Assembly: GCA_902552475.1 (NCBI GenBank)
Contig: CACDJC010000002.1
Coordinates: 1-64,000, forward strand
Direction of reading: 5' to 3'
From: an uncultured Pelagibacteraceae bacterium
Lineage (GTDB): Bacteria; Pseudomonadota; Alphaproteobacteria; Pelagibacterales; Pelagibacteraceae
Length of the DNA: 64,000 nucleotides
In this document: one piece after another, positions 41,454 to 50,333 of the stretch
How the letters are laid out: the number at the start of each line of letters is the position of its first letter
How positions within the stretch are numbered: the first letter of the stretch is position 1
The notes under the pieces: generated by a model
What the model was told of the DNA's origin: nothing
Seen by the model: only the letters and a program-made list of their open reading frames with translations
Database searches by the model: none
Translations under genes and position numbers: made by a program

Positions 41454-42479
41454 TTATTTAGTTTTTTGATTTACAATGCTAGCCCCTTTTATTAGATCAA
41501 AACCAACATCATGTATTTTTTTTATCTTTTGATTTTTAATTTTACTAATTAAATTAGTAGCAGCGATTGCACCCATTTCTTCAGCCTTAAAATCAATTGT
41601 AGTTAACTGAGGATGAAGAAGTAATGTAATATCTGAGCTACCAAATGTTGCGATACCTAATTTTTTAGGAATTTGAAAATTTCTATTGTTACACTCACTT
41701 ATTAATCCTGCTCCAGAAGCTTCATACCCACAAATAATACAGTCAATCTTTGAATTATGTTCTTTAAATTGATTAAAGATTTGCTTACCAGATAATTTGT
41801 GGTTCGATGGTTCTGTGAAATAAAAAATAGTGGTTTTTAATTTAGCTATTTTCATTCTTGACACATAACCACTTAATCTTCTTTTTGATCTATTCTCATT
41901 TCCCATTTGTTTATTTGCAGGAGTTGCAAAAGCTATATTTTTATAATTCTTGCTGATTATATAGTCAGTAATTTGATAACCTGCTGAAAAATTTGAAAAA
42001 CCCACTACTATGTCAAGTGGCTTATCAGTAATATTCCACGTTTCAACTATAGGTGATTTTGAATTTAATAATAATCTTGTTGTAGTTTCAGTATGCTGCG
42101 TTCCAACAACTATAAAACCCTCAGGCTTATAGCTTAAAAATTTTGTAACTAATTCCTCTTCTGTTTTAAGGTTATAATTTGTAAGACCTATTAAAAGTTC
42201 AAAACCGTTTTCTCTTAATTTTTCCTTAATACCATAAATATAATCTGCAAATACAGATAATCGCAGAGTAGGAATTATTCCGATAACGAATCCAGATTTT
42301 CCTGATTTTAGGCTACTAGCTAAATAATTATGAACATAGCCAGTTTTCTTTATGATTTTTTCAATTTTAACTCTAGTCTTTGAAGAAACAACTCTTGGAT
42401 TGCTAATGGATCGTGCAATAGTAGAAGTTGAATACCCAGTTTTTTTAGCAATTTCTTTTATAGTTGTTTTTTTTTTCAT
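41454..42479 (-). CDS. LacI-family transcriptional regulator
   Basis: A 341-residue LacI/GalR protein. The N-terminal helix-turn-helix is TIKEIAKKTGYSTSTIARSI with hinge KTGYVHNYLASSLKSG; the effector domain reads FVIGIIPTLRLSVFADYIYG, and ends in PQLTTIDFKAEEMGAIAA. It is the last gene of a minus-strand set whose far end faces three cre-like operators at 45.6 kb, the likely target. The ligand is unknown, presumably the substrate or an intermediate of the transporter/catabolic regulon. Confidence 0.92.
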   Translation of the reverse strand: MKKKTTIKEIAKKTGYSTSTIARSISNPRVVSSKTRVKIEKIIKKTGYVHNYLASSLKSGKSGFVIGIIPTLRLSVFADYIYGIKEKLRENGFELLIGLTNYNLKTEEELVTKFLSYKPEGFIVVGTQHTETTTRLLLNSKSPIVETWNITDKPLDIVVGFSNFSAGYQITDYIISKNYKNIAFATPANKQMGNENRSKRRLSGYVSRMKIAKLKTTIFYFTEPSNHKLSGKQIFNQFKEHNSKIDCIICGYEASGAGLISECNNRNFQIPKKLGIATFGSSDITLLLHPQLTTIDFKAEEMGAIAATNLISKIKNQKIKKIHDVGFDLIKGASIVNQKTK

Positions 42480-43079
42480 TTATCTTGATTTTTTTAAAGC
42501 GTCTTCTAAATAATCTAATCTATCTTGACCCCAAAAAATTTCGTTATTTAGAACATAAGAAGGCGCACCAAATACATCTTTGTCAATTGCGTCGTTAGAG
42601 TTTTTTTCGTATTCTAATTTAACCTCATCAGTTAATGCTATCTCTTTTAACACATTAAAATTTAAACTTAAATTTTCACAAATTTCCTGAAGAGATTTAT
42701 AATCTGAAATATCTTTTTCTAAAGACCAAAGATATTTTAAGCATTCATTACCAAAATTAAGTTTATTTCCAATTTTATTTGAGGCTATTACAAATTTTGC
42801 TGGTAGATGTGGGTCTTTAGGTGGAAAAAATTTTGGTTGTTTATTAATTGGCAATCCTAATTTATTTGCAATTCTTATTAATTCTAAAAGTCTGTATTTT
42901 TGTCTAGCGGGATGTCTTTTAGAAATTGGTAATCCACCAGTATTTGGAAAAATATTTCCAACTAAATCAAATGGTTTTTCTATAACATCGACTTTATATT
43001 TTCTTACCAATTTTTTAAATCTTATCGTTCCTAAATAGGCAAAAGGAGACGTAATACTATAATAATATTCAATTCTCAT
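42480..43079 (-). CDS. DsbA/GST-kappa family protein, 2-hydroxychromene-2-carboxylate isomerase-like
   Basis: A 199-residue protein of the HCCA isomerase/DsbA-like family. It opens IEYYYSITSPFAYLGTIRFK, with the serine of SPFAYLG at the place of the redox cysteine, and ends DVFGAPSYVLNNEIFWGQDRLDYLEDAL. Known members isomerise glutathione-linked aromatic intermediates. It lies one base from the LacI gene on the same strand. Within this regulon it may isomerise a breakdown intermediate, but that is inference. Confidence 0.82.
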   Translation of the reverse strand: MRIEYYYSITSPFAYLGTIRFKKLVRKYKVDVIEKPFDLVGNIFPNTGGLPISKRHPARQKYRLLELIRIANKLGLPINKQPKFFPPKDPHLPAKFVIASNKIGNKLNFGNECLKYLWSLEKDISDYKSLQEICENLSLNFNVLKEIALTDEVKLEYEKNSNDAIDKDVFGAPSYVLNNEIFWGQDRLDYLEDALKKSR

Positions 43080-43279
43080 TTAAATTAAATATATCTTAAC
43101 TTAATAAATTTCAATTAACATTATCAAAATTACCTAAATTTACTTTTTTATTTAGTATATTTCAAAACTAACAATTATTTTTTCAATGAATAAAATTCAA
43201 AACATAAAAAAAACTTTTACCAATAGAGAACAATATAAATTAAAACAAATGGTCTATAAAAATTTTTCGAAAATAAAAA

Positions 43280-44542
43280 TTAGTTTTTTTTGATTGAATT
43301 TATTATTATTTCAATACCTTTATTCAGTTCATCATCTGTAATAACCAATGGAGGCATCAAACCAATTACATTACCATTTATTCCACACTCATAAGTTATT
43401 AAACCTTTTTTTAAAGCCTCTAATCTTATTTTTTTTGTCAATTTTTTATCAGGTTTACCATTTGTTTGTATTTCTATACCTTGCATAGCTCCCAATCCTC
43501 TCAATTCTTTGACGCATGAAAATTTGTTTATTTCTTTTTCTCTTTTTTTAAAAATTTTTCCAATTTTTTTTGCTTTTGATAGTAAATTTTCTTCGTCAAG
43601 CGTTTCAATCAATGCACATCCAGCGGCAGCCGCAAATGGATGAATTTGAAATGTTGATGATTGTGTACCAGACGACCATTTATTTAAAAAATTATTTTTA
43701 GCTACTACCATTCCTGTTGGGATACCTCCACCTATTGCTTTTGACAATATTAAAATATCTGGAGTAACATTAAAGTAATGATGTGCAAATAAATTACCTG
43801 TTCTTCCAAAACCAGTAAATATTTCATCAAAAATTAAAGGAATATTTTTTTCTTTTGCAATTTTTGCTAAACCCTTAATAAATTTTTTTTGAGGTATTCT
43901 TACCCCCCCTGATCCTTGCATTGGCTCTAATATAATCCCAGCATATGGACCAGAACCTGTCCAGCTACTATTAATTGTTGAACGTGCAATTTTTAAATAT
44001 GGTTCCACTTCAGACTTTTTCGTTGCGTATGGAAGAAATTGAGTAAGAGGCATATAAGGACCATACTTCGCATTATTTCCACCTTTTAAAGAAGACACTG
44101 CTAGAGATCCTGATGTTCTTCCATGATACGATCCCCAAAAAGCTAAAAATTGGCTACAACCTGTTTTATATTGTGCTACTTTAAGAGCCACTTCGGTTGC
44201 CTCTGTTCCATTTGTAGCAGGATGAAAATGTGTAAATTCTTTCGGAAATAACTTCCTTAATTTTTTGAAAATTTCAATATGTGATTTTGTGTGAAAATGA
44301 GGTCCAAGATGAGAAATGCCTGTATCAAGTTGTTTTTGTAATGCAAAACTAATTTTTTTGTGACCATGCCCCATAATTGACACAGCTGATCCAGTAGCCA
44401 TATCAATATATTTTTTACCTTTTGTATCAACTAAAGTTGACCCATATCCTTTAATAAATATAGGAGGATTATCCGATAAACTAAAAGTTTTAGTACCAGT
44501 TGATTCTAAATCTTTAAAAATTTTATTAATATTATTTTTCAT
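43280..44542 (-). CDS. Class III (omega) aminotransferase
   Basis: A 420-residue PLP enzyme: VDTKGKKYIDMATGSAVSIM, FHPATNGTEATEVALKVAQY, FWGSYHGRTSGSLAVSSLKG, IFDEIFTGFGRTGNLFAHHY and the PLP lysine in DILILSKAIGGGIPTG. It moves an amino group from an amine, omega-amino acid or similar to a keto acid. A paralogue lies at 53.2-54.4 kb in the divergent arm, sharing the GPHFHTKSHIEIF-type segment, so both may act on one pathway. Substrate unknown. Confidence 0.88.
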   Translation of the reverse strand: MKNNINKIFKDLESTGTKTFSLSDNPPIFIKGYGSTLVDTKGKKYIDMATGSAVSIMGHGHKKISFALQKQLDTGISHLGPHFHTKSHIEIFKKLRKLFPKEFTHFHPATNGTEATEVALKVAQYKTGCSQFLAFWGSYHGRTSGSLAVSSLKGGNNAKYGPYMPLTQFLPYATKKSEVEPYLKIARSTINSSWTGSGPYAGIILEPMQGSGGVRIPQKKFIKGLAKIAKEKNIPLIFDEIFTGFGRTGNLFAHHYFNVTPDILILSKAIGGGIPTGMVVAKNNFLNKWSSGTQSSTFQIHPFAAAAGCALIETLDEENLLSKAKKIGKIFKKREKEINKFSCVKELRGLGAMQGIEIQTNGKPDKKLTKKIRLEALKKGLITYECGINGNVIGLMPPLVITDDELNKGIEIIINSIKKN

Positions 44543-44583
44543 TTTAATTATAATTTTTTGTATTTATTAAGATTTAAAAATTA

Positions 44584-45552
44584 CTAAATTAATAAATCAG
44601 TATTTTTTAAAACTAGTTTTCCATCTAATTCTAAACTAGCATTTGTAACTATCGTATCATAATGTGCAGCAGCTAAAACTGTTCCTCCAATATATAGACT
44701 TGTTCCTAGAGCTAGTTGGATAGCACCAAAAACACTTTCATCACTCGACATTGTTCCATCGACAGAACACTCTGGGTTCATACCAACACCCAATTCACCC
44801 AAATTATAAACTTTATCATCATTAAAACTTTTAAGCAAATTTCTAAAAGCGTCTGCTTCTTTTCCACCATTAATTTCTGTAGCTAGCCCGTCTTTTATTT
44901 TGATTTCTATATTTTTTTCTTTAATAAGGCAAAGTCCAGGCACGCTAGTGTTTACCATTATAGTACCATTCGCTGTTCCCTCAACAGGAGCTAAACTGGA
45001 CTCTAAGCAATAACCAGCTGAAACATCGATAGAATTACCATAACCTGTTAATGCTCTTCCATTTCTACCTTTTATGCTCATTTCAATATCAGTTCCATCT
45101 TCAGTATGAACGCGTGCTCTGTCTGCATCAGTAAGTGCTTGAGCGAGTTTCTCAATTTGAGGTTTTGTTTTTTCAAAATCACAATTCCATCCATTGGCTA
45201 AAAAAAAATTATCGAGATGTGACTCTGGCAAAGCTATAACATGCACACCTTCATTTTGAGCATCTTTTCTTGCTTTAGTATGAGTAATGTTACCTTTTGT
45301 TAAACCAATAACTAAATCAACTAACTTCATTTCTTCAGCAATTTTTTCAGATAATTCAGATCCATGTGACTTAGCTGTTTCAATCTGTATATGTTTATAA
45401 GTACATTTTGAGTCTTCTAAAGATGAGATTAAGTATTCTCTATTTTTTTCAGTTTCCTGATCGGTTAAGAGAAGAACTTTTGAGGTTTTTTCTACTTTAC
45501 CTAATATTTCTACAACTTTTTTTGCATTATTTAATTTTTTATCTTCGCTCAT
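44584..45552 (-). CDS. M29 aminopeptidase/NicX-like metal-dependent protein
   Basis: A 322-residue protein resembling the M29 aminopeptidase fold that also includes 2,5-dihydroxypyridine dioxygenase (NicX). The C-terminal metal-site region is recognisable: LGELGVGMNPECSVDGTMSS, DESVFGAIQLALGTSLYIGG, AAAHYDTIVTNASLELDG. ARVHTEDGTDIEMSIKGRNG is the middle block. It could cleave a peptide or open a ring; the neighbours do not decide. It is the first gene of the minus arm of the LacI regulon, 63 bases from the nearest operator. Confidence 0.68.
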   Translation of the reverse strand: MSEDKKLNNAKKVVEILGKVEKTSKVLLLTDQETEKNREYLISSLEDSKCTYKHIQIETAKSHGSELSEKIAEEMKLVDLVIGLTKGNITHTKARKDAQNEGVHVIALPESHLDNFFLANGWNCDFEKTKPQIEKLAQALTDADRARVHTEDGTDIEMSIKGRNGRALTGYGNSIDVSAGYCLESSLAPVEGTANGTIMVNTSVPGLCLIKEKNIEIKIKDGLATEINGGKEADAFRNLLKSFNDDKVYNLGELGVGMNPECSVDGTMSSDESVFGAIQLALGTSLYIGGTVLAAAHYDTIVTNASLELDGKLVLKNTDLLI

Positions 45553-45615
45553 AAAAATAATTTAAATTAAAAAATTTTAAATTCAAAGCGTTATGTTTAT
45601 ACCTCAACTAAAAAG

Positions 45616-45629
45616 TGAAAATAATAGCA
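45616..45629. promoter_or_regulatory. Degenerate LacI-family operator 1
   Basis: TGAAAATAATAGCA: the same 14-mer as the next two sites but with TA in place of the central CG. Its start is 20 bases from operator 2, about two helical turns, so cooperative binding on one DNA face is possible. Confidence 0.5.
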
Positions 45630-45635
45630 ATTTTA

Positions 45636-45649
45636 TGAAAACGATAGCA
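45636..45649. promoter_or_regulatory. LacI-family operator 2
   Basis: TGAAAACGATAGCA fits the cre-type pattern TG-NN-A-N-CG-N-T-NN-CA used by many LacI/GalR regulators. An identical copy lies 22 bases on. The regulator gene is in the same cluster. Confidence 0.7.
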
Positions 45650-45657
45650 TTTTTAAA

Positions 45658-45671
45658 TGAAAACGATAGCA
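45658..45671. promoter_or_regulatory. LacI-family operator 3
   Basis: A second exact TGAAAACGATAGCA, the copy nearest the plus-arm promoter. Binding here would block transcription of the transporter operon. Confidence 0.7.
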
Positions 45672-45724
45672 ATTTTTTATTGTAGGTGATATATTGAAAG
45701 AAAAAATATAGAGGGGATAATATA

Positions 45725-46897
45725 ATGAAAATATATAAATCAACACTTAGATTATTAAGTTTAATAGTCTTATTATTTTCTTTTGTTTCTACTCAATCAA
45801 TAGCCAATGAGGGTGTAACAAAAGATAAAATAGTAATCGGAGGAATAGGAGCTCTTTCAGGGCCATACTATCTTTACGGTGAATTAGTTCTTAATGGAGC
45901 AGAAGCTGTTTTCAAAGAAGCAGGCGCTATAAATGGTAGAACAATTGAACTGCAAAAAGAAGATAGCATGTGTAAGGGAGAAGGCTCTATAGCAGCTGCA
46001 AAAAAAGTTATTGCTGAACATAATCCATTAATGTTAGTTGGCTTTGGATGTTCAAATGCCACTCTTGCATCCCAATCAATAGTGTTAGAAGCTGGAATAC
46101 CATCAATAGTGGCTGGAGCTACTAATGACAAAATAACAACTCCAAACAATGGACTTTATTTTAGGGTAGTTATGAAAGCTTCTGAGGAAGGTGCAATGCA
46201 GGCTAATTTTGTAAGTACAATTCCAAATGTTAAAAAAGTTGCTGTAGTAACCCAAAAAGATGCTTGGGGAACTGCAAAATGGGAAGGTTTTATGTCTGCA
46301 GCGAAGTCTAAAGGATTGGATGTTGTTGCTGTTGAGGAAATGACATTAGATACACCAGATGCTACAGCTCAAGCTTTGAGAATGAAAAATGCTAATCCTG
46401 ATGCTATAGTTACAATTTTGTATCCAAAACCAACAATTGTTTTTTTAAGATCTGCGCATCAATTAGGTCTTACGAAATTGCCTACAATTGGTCATACATC
46501 AGTTAGTGACGTGAAAGATCTAGCTGGTAAAGTTAATTTGCCAGGAGCTTTAGATAACTTTTATACGATTTCATTAACTTCTTTTACACCGGGAGAACCT
46601 GAAGCAGCTAAAACAACTGCAATGCTTAAAAAACATTTGCCTAATGAAGAGTTAACGCAATATCATTTATGGGGAGTTGCAGCAGGAGAACTTATTGTAG
46701 ATGCGCTTAAAAGAGCAGGAAAAGATTTAACAAGACAAAAAATGGTTGATACTCTTAGATCAACAAGTTCTTTCAAGGCATCTCCATATCCAGCTCCATT
46801 GTCATTTTCGAAAACTGACCATGACGGATATGAAATGGGTCTATTTACCAAATTGAAAGATGGCAAAGTAGTAAAAATTGGAACTTCTTACAAATAA
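45725..46897 (+). CDS. ABC transporter substrate-binding protein, branched-chain amino acid type
   Basis: A 390-residue type I periplasmic binding protein of the LivK/amide-binding family. A signal peptide (about 1-27, ending SIANE) is followed by KIVIGGIGALSGPYYLYGEL, LVLNGAEAVFKEAGAINGRT, GFGCSNATLASQSIVLEAGI and VAVVTQKDAWGTAKWEGF. It binds an unknown small molecule and delivers it to the permeases encoded next. The GAGGGG ribosome site and position nearest the operators suggest high, regulated expression. It heads a plus-strand run of eight genes. Confidence 0.9.
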   Translation: MKIYKSTLRLLSLIVLLFSFVSTQSIANEGVTKDKIVIGGIGALSGPYYLYGELVLNGAEAVFKEAGAINGRTIELQKEDSMCKGEGSIAAAKKVIAEHNPLMLVGFGCSNATLASQSIVLEAGIPSIVAGATNDKITTPNNGLYFRVVMKASEEGAMQANFVSTIPNVKKVAVVTQKDAWGTAKWEGFMSAAKSKGLDVVAVEEMTLDTPDATAQALRMKNANPDAIVTILYPKPTIVFLRSAHQLGLTKLPTIGHTSVSDVKDLAGKVNLPGALDNFYTISLTSFTPGEPEAAKTTAMLKKHLPNEELTQYHLWGVAAGELIVDALKRAGKDLTRQKMVDTLRSTSSFKASPYPAPLSFSKTDHDGYEMGLFTKLKDGKVVKIGTSYK

Positions 46898-46918
46898 AAA
46901 AGTTGTAAGGTTTCAAAG

Positions 46919-47800
46919 ATGCTAGATACTAGTATATTGCTCGTCAACGGTATTGCTGTTGGCGGGCTTTATTCTTTATTGGCAATGGGTCTTGTTATAG
47001 TATTTAAAGGCTCAGGCATAGTTAATTTTGCACACGGTGCTCTTTTTACAATTTCAGCATATGCTGCTCATACATTATTAAATTTAGGATTTTCTTATTT
47101 TTTATCAATTTTATTTGCAATTATCATTACTACACTTATTGGAATGATTATTGAAAGGACAGCTTTTAGACCATTAATAAAAACAGCAGATCCACTAATT
47201 TTTAAAGGTGCTACTGTTGCTTGCGCTTTTATAATTATAGGACTAATAAGATGGAGATTTGGGGGATTAGGAGATTACTTATCGCTTCCGCCACTTTTTT
47301 CATTTTCTCCAATTATTGTTGGACAATTTATAATTCCTAGTCAGCAATTAATTATAATAATTTGTGTAACTTTAATTATGTTTATTTTTGGCGCCTTTTT
47401 TACTTATTCTGGTCCAGGAAGGCTAATGCAAGCGGTTGCTGAAGACTCTGAGGCTGCAAAGGTAGTTGGTATAAATGTTGATATAATATTTTTATGGATT
47501 TGGGGCGCCGGAAGTTGTTTAGGTGCACTTGCTGGAGTGCTGATGGCTCCAGTAACATTAATATTCCCAGATATGGGTCTAATTATGTTAATTAAAGCTG
47601 TAGCAGCAGCAGTTGTTGGAGGATTTGATAGACTTTCAGGTGCCGTAGCTGGCGGACTTTTATTAGGGCTAAGTGAAGTTTGTTTTGGTTATTTTGTTGG
47701 AACTCAATATCAAGACGTAATTGGTTTTATTGTAATAATATTTATTCTCACATTTATGCCAAGAGGACTTTTTGGTTCTAAGAATTTATCAAGAGTATGA
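46919..47800 (+). CDS. livH: ABC transporter permease, LivH type
   Basis: A 293-residue inner-membrane permease with about eight helices. GIAVGGLYSLLAMGLVIVFK and GIVNFAHGALFTISAYAAHT mark the LivH family; RLMQAVAEDSEAAKVVGINV is the cytoplasmic loop contacting the ATPase, and AAAVVGGFDRLSGAVAGGLL follows. It pairs with the LivM-type half of the next gene, which it overlaps as ATGA. Family assignment is secure; the transported compound is not known. Confidence 0.9.
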   Translation: MLDTSILLVNGIAVGGLYSLLAMGLVIVFKGSGIVNFAHGALFTISAYAAHTLLNLGFSYFLSILFAIIITTLIGMIIERTAFRPLIKTADPLIFKGATVACAFIIIGLIRWRFGGLGDYLSLPPLFSFSPIIVGQFIIPSQQLIIIICVTLIMFIFGAFFTYSGPGRLMQAVAEDSEAAKVVGINVDIIFLWIWGAGSCLGALAGVLMAPVTLIFPDMGLIMLIKAVAAAVVGGFDRLSGAVAGGLLLGLSEVCFGYFVGTQYQDVIGFIVIIFILTFMPRGLFGSKNLSRV

Positions 47801-49596
47801 AACTTAGTGCTCCAGTAGGATTAAAACTTCATAGATATATTTATATTATTTTAGCAATTTTTTCATTTTTTATTCCTTTTTGGGCTAATCAATATATTTT
47901 ACATGTAGCAACAATAACATTTATTCACATTTTATTAGCTGTAAGTTTAAATTTTGTCATGGGATTTGCAGGTCAATTAACTTTAGCTCATGTTGCGGTG
48001 TATGGTTTTGGAGCATACGCAACTGCTAACTTTTATATTGTACTAAAATTCCCATATATTATTTCAATTTTCTGTGGAGCTATATTTGCTTCATTAATAG
48101 GAATTTTTCTAGGATTTCTATCAAGCCGATTGAAACAGTTTTATTTTGGGATTGCGACCTTATCTTTTACTATGCTCTCCCATTGGTTTTTTGTTCATGG
48201 CGGCGATATAACCAGAGGTGCAAGTGGATGGTTTATTCCAAAACCAGAATTTGGATTCATCTCAAGTCACAATGGAATTTTTTATCTTTCATTACTTCTT
48301 GCTTTTTTTGTTTTATGGTTTGGATCCAATATTGCTGCAGGACCTTTCGGAAGAAGATTGGGAGCGTTAGCTGATATTGAAAATGCTTGTGGAAATTTAG
48401 GAATAGATACAAAAAAACTAAAATATGAGGTGTTTATTATTTCTAGTTTTATTGCTGGGCTCGCTGGAGGTTTGTTAATGGGCATTTTAGGATTTGCTGA
48501 TCCCGAAAGTTTTCATTTTGTTAATATGATAGTTCAATTTTTAATGGTAATCTTGGGTGGTCTTAATTCTATATTTGGTGGTTTAATTGGAGCTATTACT
48601 CTAACAGGATTATGGGAATGGGTTAGAGAATTTGAAGGATTATGGGAAATCGTTTTAGGAGCAATTTTATTATTATTAATGATTTTAGCGCCGTATGGAC
48701 TTTATGGATTTTTGATTAAAATACTTCCTCAATGGAGAGAACCAAGGCACGCAATAAATACATTAAATGTAAATACACTAATACCAGAGAAAATAAATAA
48801 TATTGAAAATAATAAAAAAATTTCAGAAAGTTCAATAATTATAGAAAATGTTTCTAAAAATTTTGGAGGTGTAAAAGCTCTTAATGAAATTAATTTAGAA
48901 ATAAAAGAAGGAGAAATTCATGCAATAATTGGTCCAAATGGCTCAGGAAAATCAACATTTGTTGATGTTTTATCTGGAGCAGTTTTTTTTGACTCAGGCA
49001 CTATTGATATCTTTGGTAAAAAAACTAACAACCTAAAATCTCATGAAATTGCAAAATTAGGTGTTTCAAGAACTTTTCAAAATTTTAGAATATCTTCAAG
49101 ATTAAATGTTTTAGAAAACGTTCTTTTAGGCTCAAATATTCGTCAACAGCATGAGAGTGGGGCTATAATTAGATCTAAGAAATTTTTAAATGAGGAAAAA
49201 ATTTTAATTGAAGAGGCTCTAGCTGCATTAGAATTTGTAGGCATGATAGATTTTATTAATTCAAAAGGAAATGAATTATCGGGTGGTCAAATGAGGTTAG
49301 TTGAGCTTGCTAGAGGTATAATGTCAAAACCAAAAATAATGTTATTAGACGAACCTGCCGCAGGACTTAGTTTAAAACACGTTGAAACCGCAGCAAAAGT
49401 TATAAAAAAACTTAGAGATGAGTTAGGTGTTACAGTTATTTTAGTAGAACATGTCTTAAGATTAGTAATGGATTTATCTGATAAAGTAACTGTTTTGAAT
49501 TCAGGAAAAATAATAGCCTCAGGTTCACCGATAGAAGTTAAAGATATGTCTGTTGTGAAAGAAGCCTATTTAGGTAAAAGAAAAAATGTAATTTAA
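47797..49596 (+). CDS. Fused ABC permease (LivM) and ATP-binding protein (LivG)
   Basis: A 599-residue fusion. Residues about 1-310 are a LivM permease (GQLTLAHVAVYGFGAYATAN, GGDITRGASGW, FIAGLAGGLLMGILGFADPE). After a linker, about 345-599 form a LivG ATPase: Walker A GPNGSGKSTFVDVL, QNFRISSRLNVLENVLLGSN, signature LSGGQMRLVELARGIM, Walker B PKIMLLDEPAAGLS. The two functions are more often separate genes. It energises import with the LivF gene that starts seven bases downstream. Confidence 0.92.
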   Translation: MKLSAPVGLKLHRYIYIILAIFSFFIPFWANQYILHVATITFIHILLAVSLNFVMGFAGQLTLAHVAVYGFGAYATANFYIVLKFPYIISIFCGAIFASLIGIFLGFLSSRLKQFYFGIATLSFTMLSHWFFVHGGDITRGASGWFIPKPEFGFISSHNGIFYLSLLLAFFVLWFGSNIAAGPFGRRLGALADIENACGNLGIDTKKLKYEVFIISSFIAGLAGGLLMGILGFADPESFHFVNMIVQFLMVILGGLNSIFGGLIGAITLTGLWEWVREFEGLWEIVLGAILLLLMILAPYGLYGFLIKILPQWREPRHAINTLNVNTLIPEKINNIENNKKISESSIIIENVSKNFGGVKALNEINLEIKEGEIHAIIGPNGSGKSTFVDVLSGAVFFDSGTIDIFGKKTNNLKSHEIAKLGVSRTFQNFRISSRLNVLENVLLGSNIRQQHESGAIIRSKKFLNEEKILIEEALAALEFVGMIDFINSKGNELSGGQMRLVELARGIMSKPKIMLLDEPAAGLSLKHVETAAKVIKKLRDELGVTVILVEHVLRLVMDLSDKVTVLNSGKIIASGSPIEVKDMSVVKEAYLGKRKNVI

Positions 49597-49603
49597 AAAA
49601 TTT

Positions 49604-50314
49604 ATGTCTTTAGAATTTAATGATTTGTATTTAGGATATGGAAACTCACTTGTAGTGCAGGGTGTTTCTATGACTTTAAATGATGGTGATAGAATTTGTC
49701 TTTTAGGCGGAAATGGATCTGGAAAAAGCACTTTAATAAAAGGGTTATTTGGATTAGTTGAATTAAGAAAAGGATCAATTAAGTTTCAAAATAAAGAAAT
49801 AGGTAAACTTAAAGCTCATGAAAGATTTCATTTAGGAATTGCTTATGTTCCTCAGAATAGAAAACTTTTTGCTAACAAATCTGTTTTAGAAAACCTTCAA
49901 CTGGCTTGTTTGAGTAGCGGAATGTCAAAGGAAAAAATTGAAAAAAGACAACAAAGGGTAATTTCATCCCTTCCTCGTCTATCAGAAAAATTAAATTCAC
50001 AATGTGGTCTTTTAAGTGGTGGGGAACAACAAATGGTAGCAATTGGAAGAGCTTTAATGTGTGAACCAAAAGTTTTACTTTTAGATGAGCCATCAGCTGG
50101 ATTAGCCCCTGTTTGGATAGACATTTTATACGATGTTATTGAGTCAACTATTAAAGAATATAAATATTCAATGTTATTAGTTGAACAAAATGTACAAGTT
50201 GGTTTGGACTTAACGGATACAGCAAATATTTTAGCAAATGGGATTTTTGTAAAAACTGAAAAAAGTTTAAAGTTGATAAATGACAAAGATTTAATTAAAA
50301 CTTATTTAGGATAA
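49604..50314 (+). CDS. livF: ABC transporter ATP-binding protein, LivF type
   Basis: A 236-residue ATPase: Walker A LLGGNGSGKSTLIKGLFG, QNRKLFANKSVLENLQLA, signature LLSGGEQQMVAIGRALM, Walker B PKVLLLDEPSAGLAPVW and the switch histidine position replaced by glutamine-rich MLLVEQNVQVGLD, as is normal in LivF. It forms a heterodimer with the LivG half of the fusion protein. Nineteen bases separate it from the following aminotransferase, so transport and catabolism are likely on one transcript. Confidence 0.92.
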   Translation: MSLEFNDLYLGYGNSLVVQGVSMTLNDGDRICLLGGNGSGKSTLIKGLFGLVELRKGSIKFQNKEIGKLKAHERFHLGIAYVPQNRKLFANKSVLENLQLACLSSGMSKEKIEKRQQRVISSLPRLSEKLNSQCGLLSGGEQQMVAIGRALMCEPKVLLLDEPSAGLAPVWIDILYDVIESTIKEYKYSMLLVEQNVQVGLDLTDTANILANGIFVKTEKSLKLINDKDLIKTYLG

Positions 50315-50333
50315 CTAATTAGAATCATATCTG

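Larger units (their letters stand above)
45553..45724. promoter_or_regulatory. Divergent promoter region of the LacI-type regulon
   Basis: This 172-base region separates the two arms. It holds three cre-like operators, an AT-rich block, and a GAGGGG Shine-Dalgarno (45711) before the binding-protein ATG. A TATATT at 45690 is a candidate -10 for the plus arm, which would place the last operator over the -35 area. The minus promoter lies between 45553 and the operators. Confidence 0.6.

Noticed and set aside
43186..43293. A 35-residue plus-strand frame (MNKIQNIKKTFTNREQYKL...) in the 200-base gap before the class III aminotransferase gene end.
   Set aside because: No ribosome site, lysine/asparagine-rich composition expected from random AT-rich DNA, and overlap with the convergent gene end. 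Nothing else was seen in this gap.
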